Virus record (IMG/VR): IMGVR_UViG_3300044701_000378
Location: 1 to 20,191 of that record
Reading direction: 5' to 3' (one strand)
Source: a virus
Length of the DNA: 20,191 nucleotides
The notes beneath the pieces are model-generated. The model worked only from the letters and a program-made list of their open reading frames with translations. It ran no database searches and was not told the origin of the DNA. Below are positions 1 to 7,316 of the stretch, piece after piece (positions within the stretch are counted from its first letter, which is position 1; every line of letters starts with the position of its first letter). A program made the translations under genes and the position numbers.

Positions 1-99
1 GGTGTTTCGCGACCGCACGCTGTGGCTTGGTACAAGGCCAAAAGGTTTCTTACCGCTTTCGACTACAGCGACCCCCTGGCCCCCAGTCAGACGGCATAG
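1..99 (+). CDS. 3' end of an upstream protein gene (partial, unknown)
   Basis: From base 1 the first frame reads without interruption to a TAG at 97-99, giving 32 residues that end DPLAPSQTA. The composition (AVAWYKAKRFLTAF) is protein-like, but no family can be named from so short a tail. The gene ends 27 bases before the small terminase start, leaving little room for a cos-type packaging site between them. It could also be a chance open frame. Confidence 0.4.
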   Translation, partial: GVSRPHAVAWYKAKRFLTAFDYSDPLAPSQTA

Positions 100-114
100 C
101 AGAAGCGTTTTTTC

Positions 115-126
115 TATTCTTGCCCT
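115..126 (+). promoter_or_regulatory. TATTCT box six bases before terS ATG
   Basis: TATTCT lies at 115-120, the spacer TGCCCT at 121-126, and ATG at 127. No Shine-Dalgarno sequence precedes the start. A sigma-70-type -10 element here would place the transcript start at or next to the A of ATG, giving a leaderless mRNA. No convincing -35 box is seen. The same box-spacer-ATG geometry recurs at four other genes of the window. The promoter role is inferred. Confidence 0.5.
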
Positions 127-672
127 ATGAGGCTTAACTTCCATCAGGCCGCTCAAGTCATTGCGCATCGTGAGCGCAGGAGCTATTCGCACAATGCCCT
201 GCTCGACCTCATCAAGCGCAAGCGCCTTGTTGATTGCGTGGTGTGGGATGCCGACGGGAAGGCAGTCGCAATCAAGGGAGAGGTTGAGTTGATGGATGAG
301 TTTGATGCCAAGGTGCAGAAGCGCCAGCGCAAGCCGGCCTCCGTTCTTGACCGGGCACCAGACCGCACGCCGCGCAGCACTGGTAGCGATGATTTGCCGG
401 ACTACAACGAGAGCAGGGCCAGGACGGAGTTTGAGCGGGCGAACCTGCTGGAGCTGGAGAGGCGTCAGAAAGAGGGCCTGCTGATCGAGCGGAAGGTGGT
501 GGAGACCACCTGGGCAACGATCATCACGACGAGTAAGACCAAGATCCTTGGCATCCCCAGCCGGATCCGGCAGCGGATCCCTCATCTGACGCTGGAGGAG
601 GTTCAGCTGATCACTGAGCTGGTTGAGGAGACGCTGGAGGAGCTGAGCCAGGAAGCGGAGGGAGAGACCTGA
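127..672 (+). CDS. Terminase small subunit (Nu1-like)
   Basis: The 181-residue product is the expected size for the lambda Nu1-type subunit, which recognises the packaging site and recruits the large subunit. The central and C-terminal part is typical of this family in prophages: an arginine- and glutamate-rich helix (ESRARTEFERANLLELERR, about residues 95-113), then LLIERKVVE, a TKILGIPSRIRQRIP segment near residues 138-152, and an acidic tail. The N-terminal 45 residues are basic and probably bind DNA, though no classical helix-turn-helix stands out. It lies directly before the large subunit gene, as in lambda, but with an unusual 193-base gap. The start is chosen at ATG 127, six bases after a TATTCT box. 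Confidence 0.85.
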   Translation: MRLNFHQAAQVIAHRERRSYSHNALLDLIKRKRLVDCVVWDADGKAVAIKGEVELMDEFDAKVQKRQRKPASVLDRAPDRTPRSTGSDDLPDYNESRARTEFERANLLELERRQKEGLLIERKVVETTWATIITTSKTKILGIPSRIRQRIPHLTLEEVQLITELVEETLEELSQEAEGET

Positions 673-746
673 TGGCAGCGGTAGTCCGATCGTGGTATGG
701 CGCTTTGCGGCGATCAATGCGATGATCTACGGGTCGCCGAAAGGCG

Positions 747-816
747 GTTGTGGCAGGGCCTGGCAAGTTCGGGCAAGGCAAGCTACGGCGAATTGCGGCG
801 AGGCCTGTTGAGGCTT
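747..816 (+). repeat. Degenerate five-base-periodic repeat (GGCNN array)
   Basis: Between the two terminase genes the sequence can be cut into 14 consecutive pentamers without gaps: GTTGT, GGCAG, GGCCT, GGCAA, GTTCG, GGCAA, GGCAA, GCTAC, GGCGA, ATTGC, GGCGA, GGCCT, GTTGA, GGCTT. Nine of the 14 begin GGC. A five-base period is incompatible with selection on codons. The rest of the 673-865 gap holds only a hairpin and two weak short ORFs (672-725 and 697-879). The function is unknown; a role in RNA structure or as a recombination relic is possible. Confidence 0.6.
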
Positions 817-825
817 GCATTCGGG

Positions 826-856
826 ATAGGCGGGGAGGTACCAGCTCTCCGCCTAT
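826..856 (+). terminator. Strong hairpin just before terL (terminator-like or RNA stabiliser)
   Basis: Bases 826-837 (ATAGGCGGGGAG) pair with 845-856 (CTCTCCGCCTAT) in a 12-bp stem with one G-U pair and a seven-base loop. It is followed by TCTTGTTTT, an imperfect U-rich run, so it could act as a weak intrinsic terminator between terS and terL. The descending arm overlaps the TATTCT box at 854-859 used by the proposed terL promoter, so an arrangement of terminator plus promoter is possible. It could instead protect the 3' end of the terS message. Confidence 0.5.
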
Positions 857-865
857 TCTTGTTTT
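854..865 (+). promoter_or_regulatory. TATTCT box six bases before terL ATG
   Basis: TATTCT at 854-859, spacer TGTTTT at 860-865, ATG at 866. The box and spacing match those before terS exactly, although the surrounding sequence differs. No Shine-Dalgarno site is present. The -10 interpretation and leaderless transcript are inferred. Confidence 0.5.
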
Positions 866-2773
866 ATGCAGACCATTGACTCGCCGCTCCATTCACTCGC
901 CCTGCAGCAGTGGAAGCCGCCGCCGCGATTAACGCTTTCGGAGTGGGCTGACACTTACGCGGTGCTGTCGGCTGAGTCGGCGGCCGAGGCTGGCAACTGG
1001 AAAACGCTGCCGTATCAGCGTGGCGTGATGGATGCCTTCACTGATCCAACGGTGGAGATCGTTGTATGGATGAAGTCCGCGCGTGTCGGTGCGACAAAGA
1101 TTTTCAACCACTTGTGCGCGTATCACATGCACCAGGATCCGTGTCCGATTATGGTTGTTCAGCCAACAGTAGAAGATGCCGAGGGTTATAGCAAAGATGA
1201 GGTTGCGCCAATGGTTAGAGATACGCCAGTCTTGCGCCAACTGGTAAGCGAACCAAAAGCTAAAGACGGCTCTAACACCATCCTGGCCAAGCAGTTCCCT
1301 GGTGGGACGCTGCAAATGGTCGGGGCAAACTCAGCGCGCGGCTTCCGTCGTGTCAGCCGCCGCGTGGTGCTATTTGATGAGGTGGATGGCTACCCGGCGA
1401 GCACGCCAGAGGGTGACCAGATCAAGCTGGGTATCAAGCGCTCGGAATACTACTGGAATCGCAAGATCGGCATTGCCAGCACACCCACAACCAAAGGCTT
1501 TAGTCGAGTTGAACGCTGGTTTGAGATGTCAGATCAGCGGCGCTACTTTGTGCCGTGTCCCGACTGCGGCCACATGCAGTATCTGCGATGGCAGCAGATG
1601 AAATGGGAAAAGGACAGGCCCGAGACCGTGACGTATGAATGCGAGTCATGCCAAGCGAAGATCCCGCATCGAATGAAGCGGTGGATGGTGGATCGCGGTG
1701 AGTGGAGGGCAACAGCGACCGCCAAGCAACCCGGAATCGTCGGGTTTCACCTCTGGGCTGGTTACAGCTACAGCCCAAATGCAACGTGGGAGCAGCTTGT
1801 TAGAGAGTTTTTAGAGGTCAAAAGCGACCCAGATCAGCTCAGAACGTTTATTAACACAACATTAGGCGAAACATTCGAGCAGGACTACGCAAACAAGATC
1901 AGCGCTGAAGGTTTGCTTGCTAGGCGTGATGAATACCAGCCTGGCCGGTGCCCATCTGGCGTCCTGCTGCTGACGGCTGGCGTGGACACGCAGGATGACC
2001 GGCTGGAGTGCAGCATCTGGGGATGGGGCGCCGGAGAGGAAGCATGGCTGATCTGGCATCAGGTGCTCCATGGTGATCCGTCACTACCTGAGGTGTGGAC
2101 CCAGCTGGATCATCTGCTGCAGGCCGAATGGGATCACGCTGATGGCGGTAGCTTGCGGATTCGGCAGATGGCGGTAGACACCGGCGGTAGTCATACGCAG
2201 TCGGTTTACATGTATGCCCGCGAGCGTGCCAAGGATGGCGTGGTCGGCATCAAGGGCAGTAGCAGGCGTGATCAGCCGATCGTCAACAAGGGCAGCCCAG
2301 CTGACATCAACTGGAAGGGCCAGACGCTCAAGCGCAGCGTGCGGCTGTACCAGGTTGGAACCGATACGGCGAAAACGACTCTCTATGGTCGGCTGCGGCA
2401 CAACGTCAAGGGACCTGGATTCCTGCACTTTCATGAGGCAGCGGATGAGGAGTATTTCGCACAGCTGACGGCCGAGAAGCAGCAGCTCAGGACCGTCAAG
2501 GGCTTTGTTGTGAAGGAGTGGGTCAAGCGCTCTGGTGATCGCAACGAAGCGCTCGACTGCTTGGTGTATGCGTATGCAGCGCTGCAGCTATTGCTGAGGC
2601 GATACGATAGGCGCACCGTCTGGGAGCAACTGCAGAAGCAGCTGGAAGGGAACAGGCGCCAGCAACATAAGCCCGAACCACAACCCCAACCCGAAGTCAC
2701 ACCAGTAGATCCAATCCTGCAGCGCCGCAAACCGCAATCAAAGCGTCGTGGCAATTTTGTCTCCGGCTGGTGA
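866..2773 (+). CDS. Terminase large subunit (lambda gpA-like ATPase/nuclease)
   Basis: The 635-residue product matches the lambda gpA family (641 residues), the motor that cuts concatemers and pumps DNA into the prohead. The Walker A-like segment KSARVGATK is at residues 70-78 and resembles the deviant P-loop of gpA. Walker B is VVLFDE at 167-172 (D171, E172). A zinc-ribbon-like set of cysteines lies at C231, C234, C259 and C262. The nuclease half has candidate metal-binding residues D374 (AGVDTQDDRLE), D438 (AVDTGG) and D564 (NEALDCLVYAY). The C-terminal 60 residues are basic and proline/glutamine-rich. The start ATG follows the TATTCT box at a six-base distance, with a hairpin upstream. The family call is firm; individual catalytic residues are by analogy. 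Confidence 0.95.
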   Translation: MQTIDSPLHSLALQQWKPPPRLTLSEWADTYAVLSAESAAEAGNWKTLPYQRGVMDAFTDPTVEIVVWMKSARVGATKIFNHLCAYHMHQDPCPIMVVQPTVEDAEGYSKDEVAPMVRDTPVLRQLVSEPKAKDGSNTILAKQFPGGTLQMVGANSARGFRRVSRRVVLFDEVDGYPASTPEGDQIKLGIKRSEYYWNRKIGIASTPTTKGFSRVERWFEMSDQRRYFVPCPDCGHMQYLRWQQMKWEKDRPETVTYECESCQAKIPHRMKRWMVDRGEWRATATAKQPGIVGFHLWAGYSYSPNATWEQLVREFLEVKSDPDQLRTFINTTLGETFEQDYANKISAEGLLARRDEYQPGRCPSGVLLLTAGVDTQDDRLECSIWGWGAGEEAWLIWHQVLHGDPSLPEVWTQLDHLLQAEWDHADGGSLRIRQMAVDTGGSHTQSVYMYARERAKDGVVGIKGSSRRDQPIVNKGSPADINWKGQTLKRSVRLYQVGTDTAKTTLYGRLRHNVKGPGFLHFHEAADEEYFAQLTAEKQQLRTVKGFVVKEWVKRSGDRNEALDCLVYAYAALQLLLRRYDRRTVWEQLQKQLEGNRRQQHKPEPQPQPEVTPVDPILQRRKPQSKRRGNFVSGW

Positions 2774-2777
2774 TTCC

Positions 2778-2789
2778 TAGCCTGCCGGT
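2778..2789 (+). promoter_or_regulatory. TAGCCT box six bases before the gpW-like gene
   Basis: TAGCCT at 2778-2783, spacer GCCGGT at 2784-2789, ATG at 2790. The 24 bases at 2773-2796, which include the A of the terL stop codon, match 10532-10555 upstream of the U-like gene at 22 positions. No Shine-Dalgarno site is seen. A -10 element giving a leaderless mRNA is the simplest reading. Confidence 0.5.
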
Positions 2790-3356
2790 ATGGCAAAGAT
2801 CCCAACCATTATTTACGCTGGCGATTCGCTCAGCTGGGTTGAGCCGCCGACCGATGATCGCGGCTCTGATCAATGGTCGTCTGTGCTGTGGCTGCGGTTC
2901 AATCAGGCCAATGAAGCGGTCACCATCAGCGGTGCACCGGTAAGCGAAGGCTGGCGCTTCACGATCAGCGCGCAGGTCAGCGGCGGGATGGAGCCCGGCA
3001 CCTGGTATTGGCAGCGGCGGATTGCACGTGACCTGGAGTCAGTCACGGTCGGCACCGGTACGGTCAGTGTCGAACGCAGCCTGGCCTACACCGGCAGCGC
3101 TGCAGCGTTCGATGGCCGCAGTCAGGCACGGCAGGACCTGGAGGCAGTGCAAGCTGCGATCCGCGCGATCGTGCGTGGTGGTGCGGTGGCTGAGTACACC
3201 ATCGGCACCAGGCGGCTTAAGAAGATGACGATGGCGGAGCTGATCATGCTGGAAGATCGGCTCAAGCGTGAAGTGATGAGAGAAGAACGAGCAGAGAAGA
3301 TCGCTAACGGCCTTGGCGATCCGCGCAAGGTTTCCATTCGGTTTCGTCAGCCATGA
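2790..3356 (+). CDS. gpW-like head-tail joining protein with extra N-terminal beta domain
   Basis: The 188-residue product falls into two parts. Residues 1-100 look like a compact beta-sandwich (IIYAGDSLSWVEPP, then GMEPGTWYWQRR near 66-77 and VTVGTGTVSV near 85-94). Residues 106-188 resemble the small gpW connector: YDGR-like FDGRSQARQDLEAV, then YTIGTRRLKKMTMAELIML and a charged helix. Lambda gpW is only 68 residues and binds below the portal to close the filled head. The position between the large terminase and the portal is that of W. I recall two-domain proteins of this kind in proteobacterial prophages, so the fusion is probably not unique. The stop overlaps the portal start (ATGA). The role of the N-terminal domain is unknown. 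Confidence 0.65.
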   Translation: MAKIPTIIYAGDSLSWVEPPTDDRGSDQWSSVLWLRFNQANEAVTISGAPVSEGWRFTISAQVSGGMEPGTWYWQRRIARDLESVTVGTGTVSVERSLAYTGSAAAFDGRSQARQDLEAVQAAIRAIVRGGAVAEYTIGTRRLKKMTMAELIMLEDRLKREVMREERAEKIANGLGDPRKVSIRFRQP

Positions 3357-4888
3357 TCGCGAACTTCCTGACCGGTATTGGCACTTCTACCAGCATGCGG
3401 CTGCCGGAACCTGAGCCGTTACCGCGGCCACGCAGCAGGCGGATGTATGCCGGCGCCAGGATGAGTCGGCTTTCGGCGGACTGGTTGGCGGGTCAGACCA
3501 GCGCCGATGCTGAAATCAAGTTGAGCATCCGGCAGCTGCGCAATCGCGCGCGGCAGATGGTGCGCGACAACCCGTATGCCAGGCAGGCGAAGCGCGCGGT
3601 TGAGCTGAATGTGATTGGCACTGGTGTGCAGCTGCAGGCCAGGGTGATGAAGCTGCGTGGCGGCATGCGGGATGATGCGATCAATCAACGCATCGAGGCG
3701 CTGTGGCTGCAGTGGTGCCGCAAGGAAAACTGCGATGCATCCGGTCGCAATGATCTGCAGCGACTGGCCAGGATCGCGGTTGGCGCGATGGTGGAATCTG
3801 GCGAAGCGATCTTTCGTGTCGTCAACCGCCGTGATCGCCGCGGCAAGGTGCCGATGGCATTACAGATGATCGAATCTGACATGCTCGACGAGGAGTATGC
3901 CGGTCCGACATCGCAGACCAATAGCGAGTGGCGGTTGGGTGTTGAGATTGACGAATGGGGACAGCCGCTGAATTATGCGTTCTTCACGCGGCACCCTGGC
4001 GACAGCAACCTGGTCGGCCGCGTTGACGACAACCGCCGCCATCTGATCATTCCAGCATCGGAAGTCATCCACCTATTCGAGCCGGACCGCCCTGGGCAGA
4101 CCCGCGGCGTGCCGTGGTTCTCGGCAGTGATGGAAGATGCGCACCAGATGGCCGGCTACGAAGAAGCGGCTGTCGTGCGGGCCCGTGGTGCCGCCAGCTT
4201 GATGGGCTTCATCCAGACGCCAGAAGGCGAGCTGGAAGGCGACGACGTGGAAGGCGAAGATCGGGTGACGGACTTCGAGCCGGGTCAGTTCCGCTACCTG
4301 AATCCTGGCGAGACCGTGCAGGTGCCGCAGCTGCAGGCGCCGGATGCACAGTATGAGATGTTCGTGCGGCAGAAAACCCGGCGCTTCGCAGCGGGCATGG
4401 GCTGCAGCTACGAGACGGTCAGCAAGGACTTCAGCCAGACCAACTACAGCAGCAGCCGGCTGAGCCTGATTGAAGATCGCGATCACTGGAAGGTGATCCA
4501 GGATCTGATGATCCAGGACTTCTACCAGCGCATTTACGTGCAGTGGCTGCAGACCGCCGTGCTAGGCAATGTGCTGCAGCTGGGCGACTACGAGATCAGG
4601 CCGGAGCGGTACGAAGATGCGGCGTATTGGCAGCCGCGTGGCTGGCAGTGGGTGGATCCACTGAAGGAAGCGCAAGCCTATGCGCTGATGGAGGATCGCG
4701 GCTACATCACCAAGAGCCAGGTGTGCGGCATGCTCGGCACCGACCTTGAGGAGAACATGCGCCAGAAAGCGTTTGAGCAGCAGCTGGCGCTAAATCTTGG
4801 TGTGACGCTTCCAGATTCTCGGGCACCGGTTAATAGCCTGCCAGGTGATACTGCAGACCAAGGGAATGGACCTGGCGGAACTGCGTAA
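3353..4888 (+). CDS. Portal protein (lambda gpB family)
   Basis: The 511-residue product fits the lambda-type portal, the dodecameric ring at the capsid vertex through which DNA passes and on which terminase docks. Family-like features include the N-terminal RQLRNRARQMVRDNPYARQA segment (about residues 61-80), the LNVIGTGVQLQA stretch after it, VESGEAIFRVVNRR near 146-159, the segment HLFEPDRPGQTRGVPWFSAV near 240-259, and METFVRQ-like YEMFVRQKTRRFAAGMGCSY, with SQTNYSSSRLSLIEDR following. The C-terminal tail is glycine/proline-rich and disordered-looking. It starts at an ATGA overlap with the gpW-like gene, and its last 44 bases overlap the GTG start proposed for the protease-capsid gene. 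Confidence 0.93.
   Translation: MIANFLTGIGTSTSMRLPEPEPLPRPRSRRMYAGARMSRLSADWLAGQTSADAEIKLSIRQLRNRARQMVRDNPYARQAKRAVELNVIGTGVQLQARVMKLRGGMRDDAINQRIEALWLQWCRKENCDASGRNDLQRLARIAVGAMVESGEAIFRVVNRRDRRGKVPMALQMIESDMLDEEYAGPTSQTNSEWRLGVEIDEWGQPLNYAFFTRHPGDSNLVGRVDDNRRHLIIPASEVIHLFEPDRPGQTRGVPWFSAVMEDAHQMAGYEEAAVVRARGAASLMGFIQTPEGELEGDDVEGEDRVTDFEPGQFRYLNPGETVQVPQLQAPDAQYEMFVRQKTRRFAAGMGCSYETVSKDFSQTNYSSSRLSLIEDRDHWKVIQDLMIQDFYQRIYVQWLQTAVLGNVLQLGDYEIRPERYEDAAYWQPRGWQWVDPLKEAQAYALMEDRGYITKSQVCGMLGTDLEENMRQKAFEQQLALNLGVTLPDSRAPVNSLPGDTADQGNGPGGTA
4834..4844 (+). promoter_or_regulatory. TAGCCT box five bases before GTG of the protease-capsid gene
   Basis: TAGCCT at 4834-4839 and GCCAG at 4840-4844 precede a GTG at 4845 that opens the protease-capsid frame. 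The box is identical to those before the W and U genes, but the spacer is five bases rather than six and the start is GTG. It sits inside the portal gene. It supports GTG 4845 over ATG 4866 as start, but the match is weaker than the other five. Confidence 0.3.
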
Positions 4889-6668
4889 GCGATCTGGTGG
4901 TTCGTTGGTGCAACGCCGCGAACTGCAGATTGAGCTACGCGAAGGTGAAGGCGACGAACTGGCGTTCAGCTTCAGCTCTGAGCAGCCGGTGGAGCGGTGG
5001 TTCGGCACCGAGATCCTGAGCCACCAGGCTGGTGCTGCTGATCTGGCCAGGCTGAATGATGGCGCGCCGTTCCTGTGGAACCACGATCGTGACGCTGTGA
5101 TCGGCGTGGTGCAGCAGGCATCGTTTGGCGATGACCGGCGCGGTTACGCCAAGGTGAAGTGGAGCCGTAATGCCATGGCTCAAGAGAAGCGGCAGGACGT
5201 TGAGGATGGCATTCTGCGCAACGTGAGCTTTGCGTATGAGATCAACGATGTTGAAGAGCGCGACGGCACGATGCTGATCACCCGCTGGACACCGCTGGAG
5301 GTCAGCTTGGTGAGCATTCCAGCTGATAACAGCGTGGGACTGGGAAGATCAATGGATGAGCCTATCCCTAGCCTGCCTGATGTAGAGCAATCTCCTGCAG
5401 CCGACGAAATGGAAGCCCCTGAAGCTCCCGCTCCCACGGTGGATATGGAGGTGGTCCGATCTGAGGCTGTCAAGGCCGAACGCGATCGGATCGCTTCTAT
5501 CACCGCTCTGGGTGAGCGCCACGAAATGCCAGACCTGGCCCGCCAGCTGATCGACGGCGGCAAATCTCTCGCAGAAGCGCGTGAGGCGATCCTGGATCAA
5601 CTCGGAACCCGTAGCACCATGCAACAACCCATCGCCAACGTGGATCTGACCACGAACGACGTCGGCCTGAGCGAGAAGGAGGCCAAGCGCTTCAGCTTCG
5701 TTCGTGCGCTGAACTACCTGTCCAATCAGGGCGACGCCAACGCCCGCCGCGCTGCTGAGTTTGAGATCGAAGTTGGCAAGGCTGCCGCTGAGAAGTACGA
5801 GCGCAGCTCCAATGGCATCGTGGTGCCCAACGAGGTGCTGCGTCGTGACCTGGTGGTCGGCACGCCGTCTGCCGGCGGCAACCTGGTCGCATCTGAGCTG
5901 CTGAGCGGTTCGTTCATCGAGCTGCTCCGTAACCGGATGGCCATGATGCAGGCTGGCGTCACCATGCTGACCGGCCTGCAGGGCAACATCAGCGTGCCGC
6001 GTCAGACGTCAGCTGCGACCGCTTACTGGGTCGGCGAGGGCAGCAGCCCCACCGAGAGCCAGCAGGCGATCGATCAGGTCAACATGACGCCCAAGACGGT
6101 GGGTGCCTTCGTTGACTACAGCCGCCGCCTGCTGCTCCAGTCGAGCATCGACGTCGAGGGCATGATCCGCGCCGACCTGGCCCGCGTGATTGCGCTGGAG
6201 CTCGATCGTGCTGCGATCTACGGCACCGGTTCGTCCAGCCAGCCGCTGGGTCTGGTGAACACCACCGGCATCGGCAGCCAGACGATCAGCACATTCGGCA
6301 CCTTCGCTGAATACATCGGCATGGAAACCGATGTAGCGACCGCCAACGCTGACGCCGGCAGCATGCGGTACATCATCAACGCTGCCGCTCGCGGTGCGCT
6401 GAAGTCCACCAGCATCGTCGGTACCGAAGCGCGCTTCGTGTACGAGAACGACGAGATCAACGGTTACCCGGTGATCGTCTCCAACCAGCTCACCACCAAC
6501 GATGCCCTGTTCGGTGACTTCTCGCAGTTCGTCGTCGGTATGTGGTCCGGCCTGGATCTGACCGTGGATCCCTACGCCGGCGCCACTGCCGGAACGGTTC
6601 GCGTGATCGCGCTGCAGGACGTGGATTACGCCGTTCGTCAGCCCGCTGCCTTCTGCTATGGAACTTGA
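4845..6668 (+). CDS. Prohead protease fused to HK97-type major capsid protein
   Basis: The 607-residue product joins two normally separate head proteins. Residues 25-168 match the S78/U35 prohead proteases: APFLWNHD (candidate catalytic H80), ILRNVSFAYE (candidate nucleophile S128) and the TPLEVSLVSIPAD segment at 149-161. Residues about 170-255 form a low-complexity proline/glutamate linker and a helical segment that resembles the delta or scaffold region removed on maturation. Residues from about 258 on are an HK97-fold capsid protein, with TSAATAYWVGEGSSPTES, PKTVGAFVDYSRRLL and a C-terminal YAVRQPAAFCYGT. Separate scaffold and protease genes are absent, consistent with the fusion doing these jobs and then cutting itself. 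The start is GTG 4845 or ATG 4866. Similar fusions occur in other prophages. Confidence 0.9.
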   Translation: MILQTKGMDLAELRKRSGGSLVQRRELQIELREGEGDELAFSFSSEQPVERWFGTEILSHQAGAADLARLNDGAPFLWNHDRDAVIGVVQQASFGDDRRGYAKVKWSRNAMAQEKRQDVEDGILRNVSFAYEINDVEERDGTMLITRWTPLEVSLVSIPADNSVGLGRSMDEPIPSLPDVEQSPAADEMEAPEAPAPTVDMEVVRSEAVKAERDRIASITALGERHEMPDLARQLIDGGKSLAEAREAILDQLGTRSTMQQPIANVDLTTNDVGLSEKEAKRFSFVRALNYLSNQGDANARRAAEFEIEVGKAAAEKYERSSNGIVVPNEVLRRDLVVGTPSAGGNLVASELLSGSFIELLRNRMAMMQAGVTMLTGLQGNISVPRQTSAATAYWVGEGSSPTESQQAIDQVNMTPKTVGAFVDYSRRLLLQSSIDVEGMIRADLARVIALELDRAAIYGTGSSSQPLGLVNTTGIGSQTISTFGTFAEYIGMETDVATANADAGSMRYIINAAARGALKSTSIVGTEARFVYENDEINGYPVIVSNQLTTNDALFGDFSQFVVGMWSGLDLTVDPYAGATAGTVRVIALQDVDYAVRQPAAFCYGT

Positions 6669-6861
6669 GATCATCCGCCCGGTGATGATCAGCGGTGAGT
6701 CGGCTCCGGCCGGCTCCATCGTTGAGATTGCCGATAGCGATGGCTACCTGCTGATGGGTATGGGTAAAGCCAAGCCTGCACCAGTGAAGGAGCCTGAATC
6801 GGTGGTTGAGCCCATCAAGCCGGCTACCAAGAAGACGACCAAGCCAACGACGGAGGATTGA
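6658..6861 (+). CDS. Small head-region protein, unknown
   Basis: The 67-residue product has a short beta-rich N-terminal half (ELEIIRPVMISGESAPAGSI) and a lysine/proline/threonine-rich tail ending KKTTKPTTED. Its ATG lies 11 bases inside the end of the capsid gene, implying coupled translation. Small proteins with a globular head and such a tail are common just after phage capsid genes, but I cannot name a family. The 60-residue product at 10976-11158 has a similar layout, with a Pro/Thr/Lys tail. Confidence 0.7.
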   Translation: MELEIIRPVMISGESAPAGSIVEIADSDGYLLMGMGKAKPAPVKEPESVVEPIKPATKKTTKPTTED

Positions 6862-6864
6862 TCC

Positions 6865-7254
6865 ATGGCTATCACGCAACGCGGACTGGAGAAGCTGGAG
6901 CTTCTCGGCTTTCACCCGACCGCTGCCCGCACCAGCACGTCCAGCGGCACTGGTGTGGACCTGCAGCAGTACGACGGCGACGTCGTGCTGATTCTGGACT
7001 CTGCTGCGGCTGGTGCTGGCACTAACCCCACGCTGGACGTGACGGTTGAGCACAGCGACGCCTCTGGCAGCGGCTACACCGCGATCACTGGTGCAGCCTT
7101 CACCCAGGTCACGAATGCCGCTTCGCAGCAGAAGCTGGTGATCAGCAAGGACGACGCCAAGCGCTACGTCCGCGTGACCTACACCATCGGCGGCACCAAC
7201 AGCCCCAGCTTCACGTTTAGCGTGACTGGTGTTAGCGCCAAGAAGTACGGCTGA
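6865..7254 (+). CDS. Probable virion structural protein (head-region beta protein)
   Basis: The 129-residue product is almost all small and beta-forming residues. After an N-terminal helix (RGLEKLELLGF) come VDLQQYDGDVVLILDSAAAG, a TLDVTVEHSDASGSGY segment near residues 55-70 and a KRYVRVTYTIGG strand near residues 99-110. I recall similar proteins in lambda-like and Mu-like prophages annotated only as structural. The position right after the capsid gene suits a decoration or stabilising protein, but this is inferred. GGAGG at 6852-6856 gives a good ribosome site eight bases before the ATG. Confidence 0.65.
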   Translation: MAITQRGLEKLELLGFHPTAARTSTSSGTGVDLQQYDGDVVLILDSAAAGAGTNPTLDVTVEHSDASGSGYTAITGAAFTQVTNAASQQKLVISKDDAKRYVRVTYTIGGTNSPSFTFSVTGVSAKKYG

Positions 7255-7273
7255 TCGCAGCCTGATGACCACT

Positions 7274-7297
7274 GCCCCTGGCCTACGGGCTGGGGGC
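7274..7297 (+). terminator. Intrinsic-terminator-like hairpin with UACG loop
   Basis: Bases 7274-7283 (GCCCCTGGCC) pair with 7288-7297 (GGGCTGGGGGC end) as a ten-pair stem including two G-U pairs, closed by the loop TACG. A C(UACG)G closure is a UNCG tetraloop, which is especially stable. It is followed by only TTT, so termination may be partial. It separates the head genes from the joiner and fibre genes. Confidence 0.55.
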
Positions 7298-7316
7298 TTT
7301 GCTGCAGGGAGCGCCT

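Noticed and set aside
1-126. Possible cos packaging site before terS
   Set aside because: The position is right for lambda-like phages, but no cohesive-end or binding-site repeats can be seen and an upstream gene seems to run to base 99.
697-879. 60-residue plus-strand frame in the terS-terL gap
   Set aside because: It runs across the pentamer array and hairpin, overlaps terL by 14 bases, lacks a ribosome site and matches nothing I know.
5369-5382. TAGCCT followed by five bases and ATG inside the protease-capsid gene
   Set aside because: The ATG is followed at once by TAG, and the sequence is in-frame coding for SLPDV.
6009-7272. Minus-strand frames opposite the capsid C-terminal half and the next two genes
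   Set aside because: They overlap strong plus-strand genes and read as Gly/Ala/Arg/His-rich noise.
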